A stretch of DNA of 64,000 bases, taken from positions 44,633 to 108,632 of the forward strand of contig DAOWGM010000155.1 of assembly GCA_030637515.1 (NCBI GenBank). The letters run 5' to 3'. The stretch comes from Bacteroidales bacterium (lineage in GTDB: Bacteria > Bacteroidota > Bacteroidia > Bacteroidales > UBA12077). Position 1 is the first letter of the stretch, and every line of letters begins with the position of its first letter. The position numbers were made by a program, and so were the translations under genes. The notes under the pieces are model-generated. The model was not told the DNA's origin and searched no databases. It saw only the letters and a list, made by a program, of their open reading frames with translations. Positions 53,411-62,944 of the stretch are shown one piece after another.

Positions 53411-53446
53411 AAAAAAGTCCTGCCAAATATTACTTCAGCAGGACTA
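53411..53446 (-). terminator. Terminator of the sortilin-like gene
   Basis: On the minus strand AGTCCTGC and GCAGGACT form a perfect eight-base stem around 14 bases, followed by a T run. It is 25 bases beyond the stop of the gene at 53471. Confidence 0.8.
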
Positions 53447-53470
53447 AATAAATTTAGTTTCTAATTAAAA

Positions 53471-56400
53471 TTAAGGTAATTGCTGTCCTTCAAACCAAGG
53501 AGCTCCCGCTGATACCAATTCTTTTTCTATTTCAGGAATCTTATTTGTAATAATATCCTCAATTTTATTCTTTATTGGCAAAAATTGTTTCTTAGCAATT
53601 TCCAAACTTCTTATATGTGTTGGCGTAGGACCATATGTAGAACTCATTGTTCCCATTTGAGCTGCACTCATACGATTATAAACAGTTGGATTACCTCTTT
53701 CTCCCACTTTACCTTTAGCTTGGCTACCATAAAATTCTATTTGAATACTAATTATTTCTTGTTTTAAATTATAAAGTTTAGTTTCCAAACTTCCAGGAAT
53801 GTTATGTGCGCGTCCGGCAGCTTTAATCATTATTTCAACTTTTTTCTGTGCATTTTGCAATGACATAGATGCTGCACTTGTCGCTCCTTGCATTTCAGCA
53901 ATCTCTTTCCAGAATGCCACTGTTTTATCAGGTGTAGATCCTTCTAATGATCCTTTTCTTAACTGCTCAACTTCAAATTCCATAGGTTCTGATAAATCAG
54001 TTATAACACCATCAATTTGTTTAGAAAGTATTACCGTGTACTTACCTGGTGCTACCATTGCACCTTCAGGTAACCATCCTGAATTTTCGCTTTTATTTGA
54101 AACTGCTCTTGTTGATGGATATTTTAAATCCCATGCTGTTCTATGAATTCCTTTACTTGTAGATCCTTCTAACTTCCGGACAACATTTCCATCAAAATCC
54201 TTAACAGTTAGCAATATTTTTGGTTTATCCTGATTGAGTTCTTTATCTAAAGTATCCCATCCCGGAAATGGAATATTTTGTTTTTGTTCTTTCAGTTTTT
54301 TCTCTTTTTTAGTTCTTAACTCTTTTTGAGTTTTGTAATCAGCTCCAATATAGTATGTAAACTCTGCTCCAAAAGGAGGATTTGGTGCTGTAAACAAAGA
54401 TGCTCCCATTGATCCTTTTTCTTCGAATCCAAGTGGTGATCGCTGTATATACCACCATGCTTTTCGCGATGGAAACAATGTTGCTTCGTTGCTTAACTGA
54501 GCCTCAGAAATGTTACGTAATGAAGAATAATCGTCTAAAACAAAAAAACCTCTTCCAAATGAAGCTCCAACAAGATCATTCTCGCGACGCTGAATTGCTA
54601 AATCCCTAAACGAAATGGTAGGTATTCCTCCTGTTAGTTTTGTCCATTTAGAACCACCATCAATTGTAAAATAAATTCCAAACTCAGTTGCTGCAAACAA
54701 TAATTCTGGTTTTACATGATCCTGAACCAATCTCCAAACAAGTGTTTTTTCAGGTATATTCCCTTTTATTGATTTCCAGTTTCTTCCTTTATCCGTACTT
54801 TTTAATAAGTAAGGATTAAAATCCCCGAATTTATGATTATCCAAAGCAACATAAACTATATTTTCATTAAATAAGTCAGCTTTAATATCATTAACAAACG
54901 CCGTTTCTGGCACTCCTGGCAAGTTTCCAACCTCTATTTTCCTCCAATTGGCACCACCATCCTCAGTTACTTGTATATAGCCATCATCGGTACCTGCATA
55001 AATTAATCCTTCTTTAACAGGTGATTCAGCCAATGATGTTATTGTATTGTAATTAGACATGGCATCCATATCCCATGGAGAATTAAAACTCCAGGTTTTA
55101 TCCATTATTGGTAATGTAATACGTTCCTGATTTTTTGTAAGATCACCAGAAATTGCAGTCCAACTATCACCTCTGTTTTCAGATTTCCACACTCGGTGAG
55201 AAGCAAAATATAATCTTGTTGGTTTATGCGGACTAACTAAAATTGGAGCATCCCAATTAAAACGTTCAGAAACTTCACCTTCTTCAGGTTGAGGTTGAAT
55301 ATATACAATCTCTCCAGTTGTTCTGTCTGCTCTTACCAAATTACCTTGTTGCCATTCCGCATAAACAATATCAGGGTTTCCAGGTTCTGTTGCTGGTTGG
55401 TGACCATCGGCAAATAAAACAATTTCCCAATCGGCGTTTCTTATTCCACTAAGATTGTCAGTTCTTGAAGGACCTCCCTGAGTATTGTTATCCTGTGTAC
55501 CACCGTATATATTATAAAAAGGTTCAGTATCGTCAACAGCAACTTTATAATATTGAGTAATCGGTAAATTAGAAATATATTTCCAATTCTTAGTCAAATC
55601 AAAAGTTTCGTAAATCCCTCCATCTGTTCCAACCAACAAATAATTCGGATCATTTTTCCTAAATGCAATAGAGTGATTATCAGAATGTTTAAACTCCTCT
55701 TTCATTCTATTAAATGTTTTTCCACCATCTTTTGATATCTGCATCCTAACATCTACCAAATATATTTTATCAAATTGGTGAGGACATGCATATAATTCCT
55801 GATAATAGTGAGGCCCAGTAGCTCCAGATACAGCATCAGAACGCTTCTCCCATGATGCACCTCTGTTTTCAGAACGATAAACAGCACCAGTGCGTTGTTC
55901 CAATTCAATAGCAACATATACAACATCTGGCTTTTGAGGTGAAATTGCTAATCCAATTTTTCCCATATCTGAATTTGGCAAACCTTCACTTAACTTCTCC
56001 CATGTTTCGCCACCATTAACCGATTTATGAATACCTGAATTTGGACCTCCACCCATATACGTAGCTATAGTTCTATGTCTTTGCCATGTTGCAGCATAAA
56101 TAATATCTGGATTACGGGAATCTATAACTATATCTGTCACACCAGTCCATTCACTATCGCCAAGTGTTTTCTTCCATGTTTTTCCTCCATCAATAGACTT
56201 GTATAATCCGCGATCACCACCTTTTGACCATAATGGTCCTTGCGCTGCAACCCAAATAATATCTGAATTTTCAGGATGAACTACTATTTTTGAAATATGT
56301 TGAGATTCTTTTAAACCTACATTTTCCCAACTACTTCCTCCATCAGAGCTTTTATAAATTCCATCTCCAAATCCTACGTGACGACCACCAATATTTTCAC

Positions 56401-56737
56401 CTGTTCCTACCCAAATAATATTTGGATTCTGAGGATCAATTGTAATACATCCGATAGAATAAACACTTTGACTATCGAAAATAGGTTTCCAGGTTGTACC
56501 GGAATTTGTAGTTTTCCAAACTCCTCCGGAACCAACTGCTACATACCATATATTATCATTCTCAGGATGAATAGCAATATCTGCAATTCGTCCTGACATA
56601 AATCCTGGACCTATATTTCGAAATTTTAAACCAGAAAAAGTAGATTCAGAAAAAAGTTTGTCTGTTTCTTTATCCTGAGAAAATCCTGAAAAGGAAAAAG
56701 TCAGTAATAAAACGAATAAAAAAATTATCTTTCTCAT
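53471..56737 (-). CDS. Exported VPS10/sortilin-like BNR-repeat protein
   Basis: The protein is about 1088 residues from ATG 56737. A signal peptide ends GFSQ. Many Asp-box/BNR motifs follow (SSDGGSSWENV, SIDGGKTWKK, SVNGGETWEK, SKDGGKTFNR), typical of a ten-bladed sortilin-type propeller, then a C-terminal domain with helical segments. It is a widespread family of exported, often uncharacterised proteins in Bacteroidota. The 206-base gap upstream holds no gene. It appears unrelated to the pigment cluster. Confidence 0.85.
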   Translation of the reverse strand: MRKIIFLFVLLLTFSFSGFSQDKETDKLFSESTFSGLKFRNIGPGFMSGRIADIAIHPENDNIWYVAVGSGGVWKTTNSGTTWKPIFDSQSVYSIGCITIDPQNPNIIWVGTGENIGGRHVGFGDGIYKSSDGGSSWENVGLKESQHISKIVVHPENSDIIWVAAQGPLWSKGGDRGLYKSIDGGKTWKKTLGDSEWTGVTDIVIDSRNPDIIYAATWQRHRTIATYMGGGPNSGIHKSVNGGETWEKLSEGLPNSDMGKIGLAISPQKPDVVYVAIELEQRTGAVYRSENRGASWEKRSDAVSGATGPHYYQELYACPHQFDKIYLVDVRMQISKDGGKTFNRMKEEFKHSDNHSIAFRKNDPNYLLVGTDGGIYETFDLTKNWKYISNLPITQYYKVAVDDTEPFYNIYGGTQDNNTQGGPSRTDNLSGIRNADWEIVLFADGHQPATEPGNPDIVYAEWQQGNLVRADRTTGEIVYIQPQPEEGEVSERFNWDAPILVSPHKPTRLYFASHRVWKSENRGDSWTAISGDLTKNQERITLPIMDKTWSFNSPWDMDAMSNYNTITSLAESPVKEGLIYAGTDDGYIQVTEDGGANWRKIEVGNLPGVPETAFVNDIKADLFNENIVYVALDNHKFGDFNPYLLKSTDKGRNWKSIKGNIPEKTLVWRLVQDHVKPELLFAATEFGIYFTIDGGSKWTKLTGGIPTISFRDLAIQRRENDLVGASFGRGFFVLDDYSSLRNISEAQLSNEATLFPSRKAWWYIQRSPLGFEEKGSMGASLFTAPNPPFGAEFTYYIGADYKTQKELRTKKEKKLKEQKQNIPFPGWDTLDKELNQDKPKILLTVKDFDGNVVRKLEGSTSKGIHRTAWDLKYPSTRAVSNKSENSGWLPEGAMVAPGKYTVILSKQIDGVITDLSEPMEFEVEQLRKGSLEGSTPDKTVAFWKEIAEMQGATSAASMSLQNAQKKVEIMIKAAGRAHNIPGSLETKLYNLKQEIISIQIEFYGSQAKGKVGERGNPTVYNRMSAAQMGTMSSTYGPTPTHIRSLEIAKKQFLPIKNKIEDIITNKIPEIEKELVSAGAPWFEGQQLP

Positions 56738-56952
56738 ATTAAACAAGTTATTTAATTATAATTTAATAATTAGTTTAGTTTTTCAATTTATTAGACTTTA
56801 ATATATAGATAAAAGTTTAATCTATAACCTAATGATATCTGGAACTTATTGTAATAGAGTTGATACTATATTCGAATTTTCTATGCGCCAGAATTGTCAA
56901 TTTAAATGAGGTTTTAAATCGTCAATGAACTTAACCTCAGTTAGGCAACAGA

Positions 56953-58734
56953 TCAATACATTTTTTCAATTAACTCGTTATATTGCTGAGCTATTATCTT
57001 TCTTCGAATCTTTAGTGTATTCGTTAAAGTTTGATTATTAATATTAAATGTTTCTGGTAACAAAGTAAACTTTACAACTTTTTCATAAGAAGTAATATTT
57101 GCTTGACATAAATCAATCCTCTTCTGCATCAAATCCTTAATCTCATTATTTGACACAATCAATTCATTATTATTAGGGTTTAATCCAAATTTCTCAGCAA
57201 ACTCTTTTAAATATGCAAATGAAGGAACTATTAAAGCGGTGATATATTTTTTGTTATCACCTAAAATAACTATTTGTTCAATAAATTTATCCTGACCAAT
57301 TAATAACTCAAGTTTTTGTGGAGAAATATATTTCCCTCCGGAAGTCTTTATCAAATCCTTTATACGATCTGTCATAACCAAATATTCATTTTCAACAATG
57401 AAACCCTCATCTCCTGTTTGGTACCATCCTTCATTTAATACCTTTGCTGTTTCTTCAGGCTTATGATAATAACCTTTAAAAATCGTTTTCCCTTTTACAA
57501 ATATTTCTTGATTCTCGCCAATTCTAATAGATACTTCTGGCATAATGCTTCCACAATAATCAAAATTATAAACGCCAGATTTGAAGCAAGATACAGTTGC
57601 AGTAGTTTCTGTTGCTCCATAGCCGTAATTTACAAATATTCCTGTTGCGTGGAAAAACCTAATTAATTTTGGATCAATTGCAGCTCCTGAGCATGGCATC
57701 ACTTTTATTTTCCCACCAAAAATTGATCTTAGTTTCTTCAACACTAGCTTATCAGCAATTGAATTTTTAAGTTCAAGTATAGCAGGTGCTTTTTTTGACT
57801 TTTTTAAGTATTCTATATATTTATGTCCAATTGAAATTGACCAGTTAAAAATTTGTTTCTTTAATGATGGCCATTTCTCTGATTCTTGCTGAATTCCATC
57901 ATAAGTTTTTTCAAAAAATCGAGGAACGGTACACATTGCAGTTGGCTTAACCACAGGAAGTTCTGCAATAACATCTTTGGGATTTTCCAGAAATACATTT
58001 GTTGCTCCGCAATACAGTATAAATAATGTCCAGGTACGTTCAAACACATGACTTAAGGGCAAAAAACATAATGAAATATCAGATTCATCGATATTTAATC
58101 TCTCATCGTTTATTTTAAAGGCATTCATAAAATTATCATGTCCCAGCATTGCTCCCTTTGGCACACCCGTTGTTCCAGAAGTATAAATAATTGTAGCTAA
58201 ATCATCAGGCTGAACCTCTTCAGTAATCTGATCCAGTTTTTCATTTAAGTGATCATCGAATGATAAATCAAGAAAAGCTGACCATTCAATAAATCTATCA
58301 TCATTTACAGGAATACTCCCTTCAAAAGCTACAATTTTCTCAAGAGTTTCACAGTTTTCCAATAACCAAGAAGCCTTTTCGATTTGTTCATTACATCCAA
58401 CAAACAGTAATTTCATTTTGGTTTCATCAACAATATATTTAATATCATTTTTTGAAGCTGTTGCATAAAAAGGTACCACAACACCACGAATACCTAAAAT
58501 CCCCAAATCAGTTATAGTCCATTTTGGCTTATTACTACTAAGGATACCAATCTTATCATTATGTCCAAAACCAAGATAAATAAGAGATTTTGAAACCTTA
58601 AAAGTCAAATCAAGCAAATTATTCCAGCTAATTGATTTGTACTTTCCGTTTGTTTTATTTTTATATTGAAAAACCTGGCGATTTCCGTAATTCGAAACGC
58701 GCTCTCTAAGCATGAGAGAAATGTGTTGTTTCAT
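56953..58734 (-). CDS. Long-chain acyl-CoA synthetase (AMP-forming)
   Basis: The 593-residue adenylate-forming enzyme has TIIYTSGTTGVPKGAM (phosphate loop), GYGATETTATVS, GWYQTGDEG and the hinge DRIKDLIKTSGGKYI with a catalytic-type Lys near the C-terminus. The length and N-terminus fit FadD/FAA-type enzymes. It activates fatty acids for lipid synthesis or oxidation. It could feed the CoA-linked enzymes of the right arm but is most simply a housekeeping gene. Confidence 0.88.
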   Translation of the reverse strand: MKQHISLMLRERVSNYGNRQVFQYKNKTNGKYKSISWNNLLDLTFKVSKSLIYLGFGHNDKIGILSSNKPKWTITDLGILGIRGVVVPFYATASKNDIKYIVDETKMKLLFVGCNEQIEKASWLLENCETLEKIVAFEGSIPVNDDRFIEWSAFLDLSFDDHLNEKLDQITEEVQPDDLATIIYTSGTTGVPKGAMLGHDNFMNAFKINDERLNIDESDISLCFLPLSHVFERTWTLFILYCGATNVFLENPKDVIAELPVVKPTAMCTVPRFFEKTYDGIQQESEKWPSLKKQIFNWSISIGHKYIEYLKKSKKAPAILELKNSIADKLVLKKLRSIFGGKIKVMPCSGAAIDPKLIRFFHATGIFVNYGYGATETTATVSCFKSGVYNFDYCGSIMPEVSIRIGENQEIFVKGKTIFKGYYHKPEETAKVLNEGWYQTGDEGFIVENEYLVMTDRIKDLIKTSGGKYISPQKLELLIGQDKFIEQIVILGDNKKYITALIVPSFAYLKEFAEKFGLNPNNNELIVSNNEIKDLMQKRIDLCQANITSYEKVVKFTLLPETFNINNQTLTNTLKIRRKIIAQQYNELIEKMY

Positions 58735-58894
58735 TTAAGAATGCTATTTATGAATGTTCCCTATTTACTTGAGTAATGTAATGATTTTTTTTGATATCAT
58801 AAAATCATCTAAACGTTATAATTTAAAATCAAACAAAATCCTGCAGCAGAATTTTAAAATTGTCGTCTTTTGTTAAATCATTAAAAAGTAAATT

Positions 58895-59902
58895 ATGAAA
58901 AATTTGAAAAACTCCTTGATTATTGCATCAATGTTATTATCATTGAGTTTTGCTTCAATAGCTCAAAAAGAGGTAAATAAGACATTTGATGCGAAAGAAA
59001 TACTAAAAATTTCAACTGTAAGTGGTGATTGTATTATCAAAAAAGGTACTACTGATAATATAATTGTTAACTTAAAATACACATACTCTGATGACTGTTT
59101 TGAGTATGATTTTAAAGAAGGAGATAATTATTTAAGTATTAAAGAAGATTTTCATGGTAGAAATTGCGATGGAAAGTCAGAATGGATCATTACAATTCCT
59201 TCAAATATTAGTGTTAAGTTCAATTCTGCTTCTGGTAATTTAGAATTAAATGATGTAGATAATAACTTAAATGCAAATACAGCATCAGGAGATATTGAAA
59301 TTAAAAATGTTGGAAAAAAAATTAAGATCACAACTGCAAGTGGCGAAATTATACTTGAAAACATTAATGGGGAATCTGAAATAAGCTCTGCTTCAGGAGA
59401 TATTTCTGTCCGCGATTGTAAAGATGGTGTAAAAATATCAACAGCAAGTGGAAACATAGATGCTTATAATATTACAGGTGAAACAATTCTTAAAACAGCC
59501 TCTGGAGATATAAAACTAATTGGTGCTAAAGGTGATTTTTTGTTAAGAGCTGCAAGTGGAAATGTTGATGTAGAAAACATTGAAATAATTGGTGAAAGCA
59601 ATTTCAAAACAGCTTCGGGAAATGTTAAAGTTGTTTTGGCAAATACACCAGCTTATGACATGGTAATATCATCTGCATCAGGAAATTCTATTCTGGATTT
59701 TAATGGAAAGGAAATTAAAGGAACTTTTGAATTTTCAGCCAGAGTCGATAAAGGTGAAATTATATCTCCAATAAAATTTGATAAGGAAGAGATTATTGAT
59801 AAAAACGGAAAAGATTATAATTTTAAAACCTTTACTAAAGGTGATAGTTCTCCAATAATTAAAATAAAAACTGCTTCAGGCAAAGCTAAATTAATAAAAT
59901 AA
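58895..59902 (+). CDS. Exported adhesin-like protein (DUF4097-type beta repeats)
   Basis: The 335-residue protein has a signal peptide ending SIAQ. A repeated beta motif follows, with TASGD or SASGN about every 18-20 residues (for example NTASGDIEIKNVG, ISTASGNIDAYNI, KTASGDIKLIG). This is a stacked beta-solenoid typical of DUF4097 putative adhesins. The repeats span about residues 105-250. No enzymatic residues are seen. Function unknown, probably at the periplasm or surface. A hairpin terminator follows. Confidence 0.8.
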   Translation: MKNLKNSLIIASMLLSLSFASIAQKEVNKTFDAKEILKISTVSGDCIIKKGTTDNIIVNLKYTYSDDCFEYDFKEGDNYLSIKEDFHGRNCDGKSEWIITIPSNISVKFNSASGNLELNDVDNNLNANTASGDIEIKNVGKKIKITTASGEIILENINGESEISSASGDISVRDCKDGVKISTASGNIDAYNITGETILKTASGDIKLIGAKGDFLLRAASGNVDVENIEIIGESNFKTASGNVKVVLANTPAYDMVISSASGNSILDFNGKEIKGTFEFSARVDKGEIISPIKFDKEEIIDKNGKDYNFKTFTKGDSSPIIKIKTASGKAKLIK

Positions 59903-59923
59903 TCAATATTTGAAATTTAAAAT

Positions 59924-59956
59924 AAACCCTGATGATATTACATCGGGGTTTAATTT
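59924..59956. terminator. Hairpin terminator between convergent genes
   Basis: AAACCCTGATG pairs with CATCGGGGTTT (one G-T) around six bases, followed by AATTTT. It serves the adhesin-like gene and possibly the convergent MATE gene. Confidence 0.7.
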
Positions 59957-61290
59957 TATATACTTTTTTCTTTCCAGTTTCCAAATTTCAAATATACCCA
60001 TGAAAATAGACCAATAATTATTCCATAAAATATTTCGATAAGCCAAACTAATTCAATACGTGGATTCTGAATATTAACAAGCAAATATGTTCCGGAAATA
60101 TAGAGAACAATAACTACCAGCTCTATTAAGAAAGAAATCTTTGTCATACCAGTTCCTGAAACTCCATTAAAAAGCACGAATCCCATTGTAAGAAAAACAG
60201 CAGCTATACTAACTACATAAAGAGAAGGTAGAGAATCCTGAATTAACACTAAATTGTTGGTGTAAATTGACAAAACCTTATCAGGAATAATTATATTTAT
60301 TAATACAATTGCCAATACTGCAGGAATACAAAGCTTTAATATTTTTAAGATAACCGGAATTACTTCATTTTTTCGATCACGTCCAATAACAAAACTTACC
60401 AAAGTGTTTGTAGCTGATGTAAAACCCCAGATTGGAATAAGCATTACAACATAAATACTTCTTATTACATTTGATATTGCAAGTGAATGCTCACCCATCT
60501 TTTCTACAAAAAGAAAAAAGAAAAACCAGCCTATAAATGAAATAAAATTTTGAAGCATCATAGGTAATGATACCGTTAAAATTCTTTTGAATAAATCAAA
60601 ACTAAACTTTTGAAAAGTAAATAATCCGTAAAACCTGAAATCTACAAATTTAAGGGTATAAAATATGAAATAAATACATGCAAATATTTCTGCAATAACA
60701 GAAGCAATTGCGGCGCCTGCAATGCCATATTTCTGAAATCCAAAATTACCGAAGATCAATGCATAATCAAGAAAGACATTGGTAATTGCCATAAAAACAG
60801 TGGTATAAGTAATTACCTTTGTTTTTGCAATTCCTATATAAAAAGCTCTGAAACCAAAATTAATGCAGGCAAAAAACAACCCAATAATTCGATAGTTTAG
60901 ATATTCCTGAGTTGCAATCCTTATTTCATTAGATTCTAATACTTTGCTAAAGATAAAAGGCATTGCACCTTTCATTGTTGTAATCAAAACAATAGCTAAT
61001 ACAATTAAAAAGTAATGCGAATGCTCAATGGTTGTACCTATCTCTCTAAACTTTTTTTCACCATGTCTTCGAGCAACAATTATCTGAGTTCCAATTGAAA
61101 ATCCAAAACCCAACATCACCAAAGTAAGATAAAATACTCCTCCAATAGCTGCAGCACCTAACTCTGTTTCTCCAACTCTTCCTAAAAAAGCTGTGTCAGT
61201 TACGCTTATTATATTTTGCACAACACTTCCAAGAATAATAGGATAAGCTATTTTCCAGATTTCTTTATATGTTACTGAGGTTTTTAACAT
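59956..61290 (-). CDS. MATE family efflux transporter
   Basis: The 444-residue protein has twelve predicted membrane helices. The MATE-typical start is IAYPIILGSVVQNIISVTDTAFLGRVG, with GFGFSIGTQIIVARRHGE and the second-half repeat SLPMMLQNFISFIGWFFFF. It exports cations or drugs against Na+ or H+. It is not obviously tied to the cluster. The 233-base upstream gap contains the divergent promoter. Confidence 0.88.
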   Translation of the reverse strand: MLKTSVTYKEIWKIAYPIILGSVVQNIISVTDTAFLGRVGETELGAAAIGGVFYLTLVMLGFGFSIGTQIIVARRHGEKKFREIGTTIEHSHYFLIVLAIVLITTMKGAMPFIFSKVLESNEIRIATQEYLNYRIIGLFFACINFGFRAFYIGIAKTKVITYTTVFMAITNVFLDYALIFGNFGFQKYGIAGAAIASVIAEIFACIYFIFYTLKFVDFRFYGLFTFQKFSFDLFKRILTVSLPMMLQNFISFIGWFFFFLFVEKMGEHSLAISNVIRSIYVVMLIPIWGFTSATNTLVSFVIGRDRKNEVIPVILKILKLCIPAVLAIVLINIIIPDKVLSIYTNNLVLIQDSLPSLYVVSIAAVFLTMGFVLFNGVSGTGMTKISFLIELVVIVLYISGTYLLVNIQNPRIELVWLIEIFYGIIIGLFSWVYLKFGNWKEKSI

Positions 61291-61489
61291 AATCTAAAAT
61301 TGGTCCAAAAATATATCAATTTTTATTCTTATCAATAAAACATAAATAATATGAATTCTCTTTCATAAATTTGAAAGTAGCTTTTTCATTAAATTCTGAA
61401 TTATCTATATTATTGTTGATTTCGTCAGTAAAAAAACTACATTAAACAAAATATATGTACATAACATAAGTCCAAAACATTAATCTTTG

Positions 61490-61497
61490 TATATTTG
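61490..61497 (+). promoter_or_regulatory. Candidate -7 box for the lipoprotein gene at 61554
   Basis: TATATTTG matches TAnnTTTG and lies 56 bases before the ATG. Surrounding DNA is AT-rich, so chance matches are likely. Confidence 0.35.
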
Positions 61498-61553
61498 ATA
61501 TTTGACCATAAATTAATATTGTATTGAACTTTTTTAAATCGTATATTACATAT

Positions 61554-62459
61554 ATGTTTCGTAATTACATAAATACCAGAATCTTATATATAGTTTTATT
61601 TACAGGACTTACTATTTTCTCTTGTAAAAATCTTACCGAAAAAGAAAACGTAGAAACAAAAAATTCACATCGGGAAATTGATACATCAACCGTATTGTTA
61701 AAATTTAATAATACAATTTTCACCTTACCATCTCCCTATCAGGCTACTTATTCAGTTAAAAAAAGTAATCTTGAATTCAAAAAATCAATACTAAACCCTC
61801 CTGATAATGTTTCAAACTATACAACAAATTTTCAGCAATCACTAAACATTGGTATTTATGGAACAGATCTGGGATATTTAAATATATATGATCAAATTCC
61901 CGAAGTTATTTCATATTTTACAGTTATTAAAAAGTTAAGTTTTGAGTTAGGAATTCAGAATGCGCTCCAAACAGATATTATTGATAAAATAGAAGATAAT
62001 ATCGACAACCAAGACTCACTACTCACCTATCTTACAAATACATACAAGCAATTCGATTCGTATTTAAAAAGTAATAATCGAAAAGAAATTGGAACATTGA
62101 TTGTTGCAGGAGGTTGGATCGAAAGTTTATATATATTATCTCAAGGAGCTGTTGATAGTAAAAACAGACAGATTATTAACAGAATTGGTGAACAGAAACA
62201 TCCGCTTGATAATTTAATTGAAATTCTTTCACCATATTATTACAAATCAAAAGAGTTTTCAGATCTTGTAGATTCACTTGTTGATCTTGCATATGAATTT
62301 GATGGAATAATATATAGTTATACTTATGAAGAACCAGAAATTGAAATAAATAAAAAACACACATTAGTTAGAAGCACGTCAAATGTTATTATATCAGAAT
62401 ATCATTTAAAAACAATAGCTAATAAAATATCATCAATCAGAAACAAAATAATTTATTAA
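61554..62459 (+). CDS. Lipoprotein of unknown function
   Basis: From ATG 61554 the protein is 301 residues. The N-terminal hydrophobic stretch YIVLFTGLTIFSC ends in a lipobox-like Cys. The body is mostly helical (FQQSLNIGIYGTDLGYL, LVDSLVDLAYEFDGIIY). The ORF-track TTG start adds ten residues without support. I do not recognise the family. It is 11 bases from the next exported protein and in line with the FHA/ABC-type gene, so the three may form one operon. Confidence 0.68.
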   Translation: MFRNYINTRILYIVLFTGLTIFSCKNLTEKENVETKNSHREIDTSTVLLKFNNTIFTLPSPYQATYSVKKSNLEFKKSILNPPDNVSNYTTNFQQSLNIGIYGTDLGYLNIYDQIPEVISYFTVIKKLSFELGIQNALQTDIIDKIEDNIDNQDSLLTYLTNTYKQFDSYLKSNNRKEIGTLIVAGGWIESLYILSQGAVDSKNRQIINRIGEQKHPLDNLIEILSPYYYKSKEFSDLVDSLVDLAYEFDGIIYSYTYEEPEIEINKKHTLVRSTSNVIISEYHLKTIANKISSIRNKIIY

Positions 62460-62470
62460 TTTACCTAAGG

Positions 62471-62893
62471 ATGTCTCAAATTCTGAAAAATATAGCACTC
62501 ATTACTATTACCTTACTTATTGCTTGGAGTGCAAAATCACAAGAAAATTCTATTAAATCATGTGATAACTTCTTAAACTCTGGATATGTATCCGATGGAC
62601 AAGAATATATAGCCAAGCCTGATGAGAATAATAAAGCAAAATTTCATACAACTTTTTTTGGAGGTAGCCAATACCGGATTGTTGCCTGTTCTGATGTAGA
62701 AGAGATTCCTTTGATTTTATCTGTTTTTGATACCGAGAAAAACCTTCTTTTCTGTAATAAGTCTTATGATTATACTCCATACTGGAACTTTACGTTTACT
62801 TCAACAATAGACTGTATAATTGAAATTGAGTTTGACAACGAAATTTTAATACAGAATGAAGTTATGCTGTTAATTGGTTTTAAAGAAAAATAA
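62471..62893 (+). CDS. Small exported protein of unknown function
   Basis: The 140-residue protein has a signal peptide ending AKSQ. Four cysteines in the mature part (KSCDNF, VACSD, LFCNKS, DCIIE) could form two disulfides. The beta-rich remainder is reminiscent of small lectin-like or PPC-like domains, which is a guess. It lies between a lipoprotein gene and the ABC gene that runs off the window. Confidence 0.65.
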   Translation: MSQILKNIALITITLLIAWSAKSQENSIKSCDNFLNSGYVSDGQEYIAKPDENNKAKFHTTFFGGSQYRIVACSDVEEIPLILSVFDTEKNLLFCNKSYDYTPYWNFTFTSTIDCIIEIEFDNEILIQNEVMLLIGFKEK

Positions 62894-62944
62894 TCGTATT
62901 TTCGTTTATCGACCTGATGGTCAGTCACAACATAATAAAATTCT

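Noticed and set aside
53799-54146. 115-residue plus-strand ORF
   Set aside because: It is antisense to the sortilin-like gene, whose frame is well supported.
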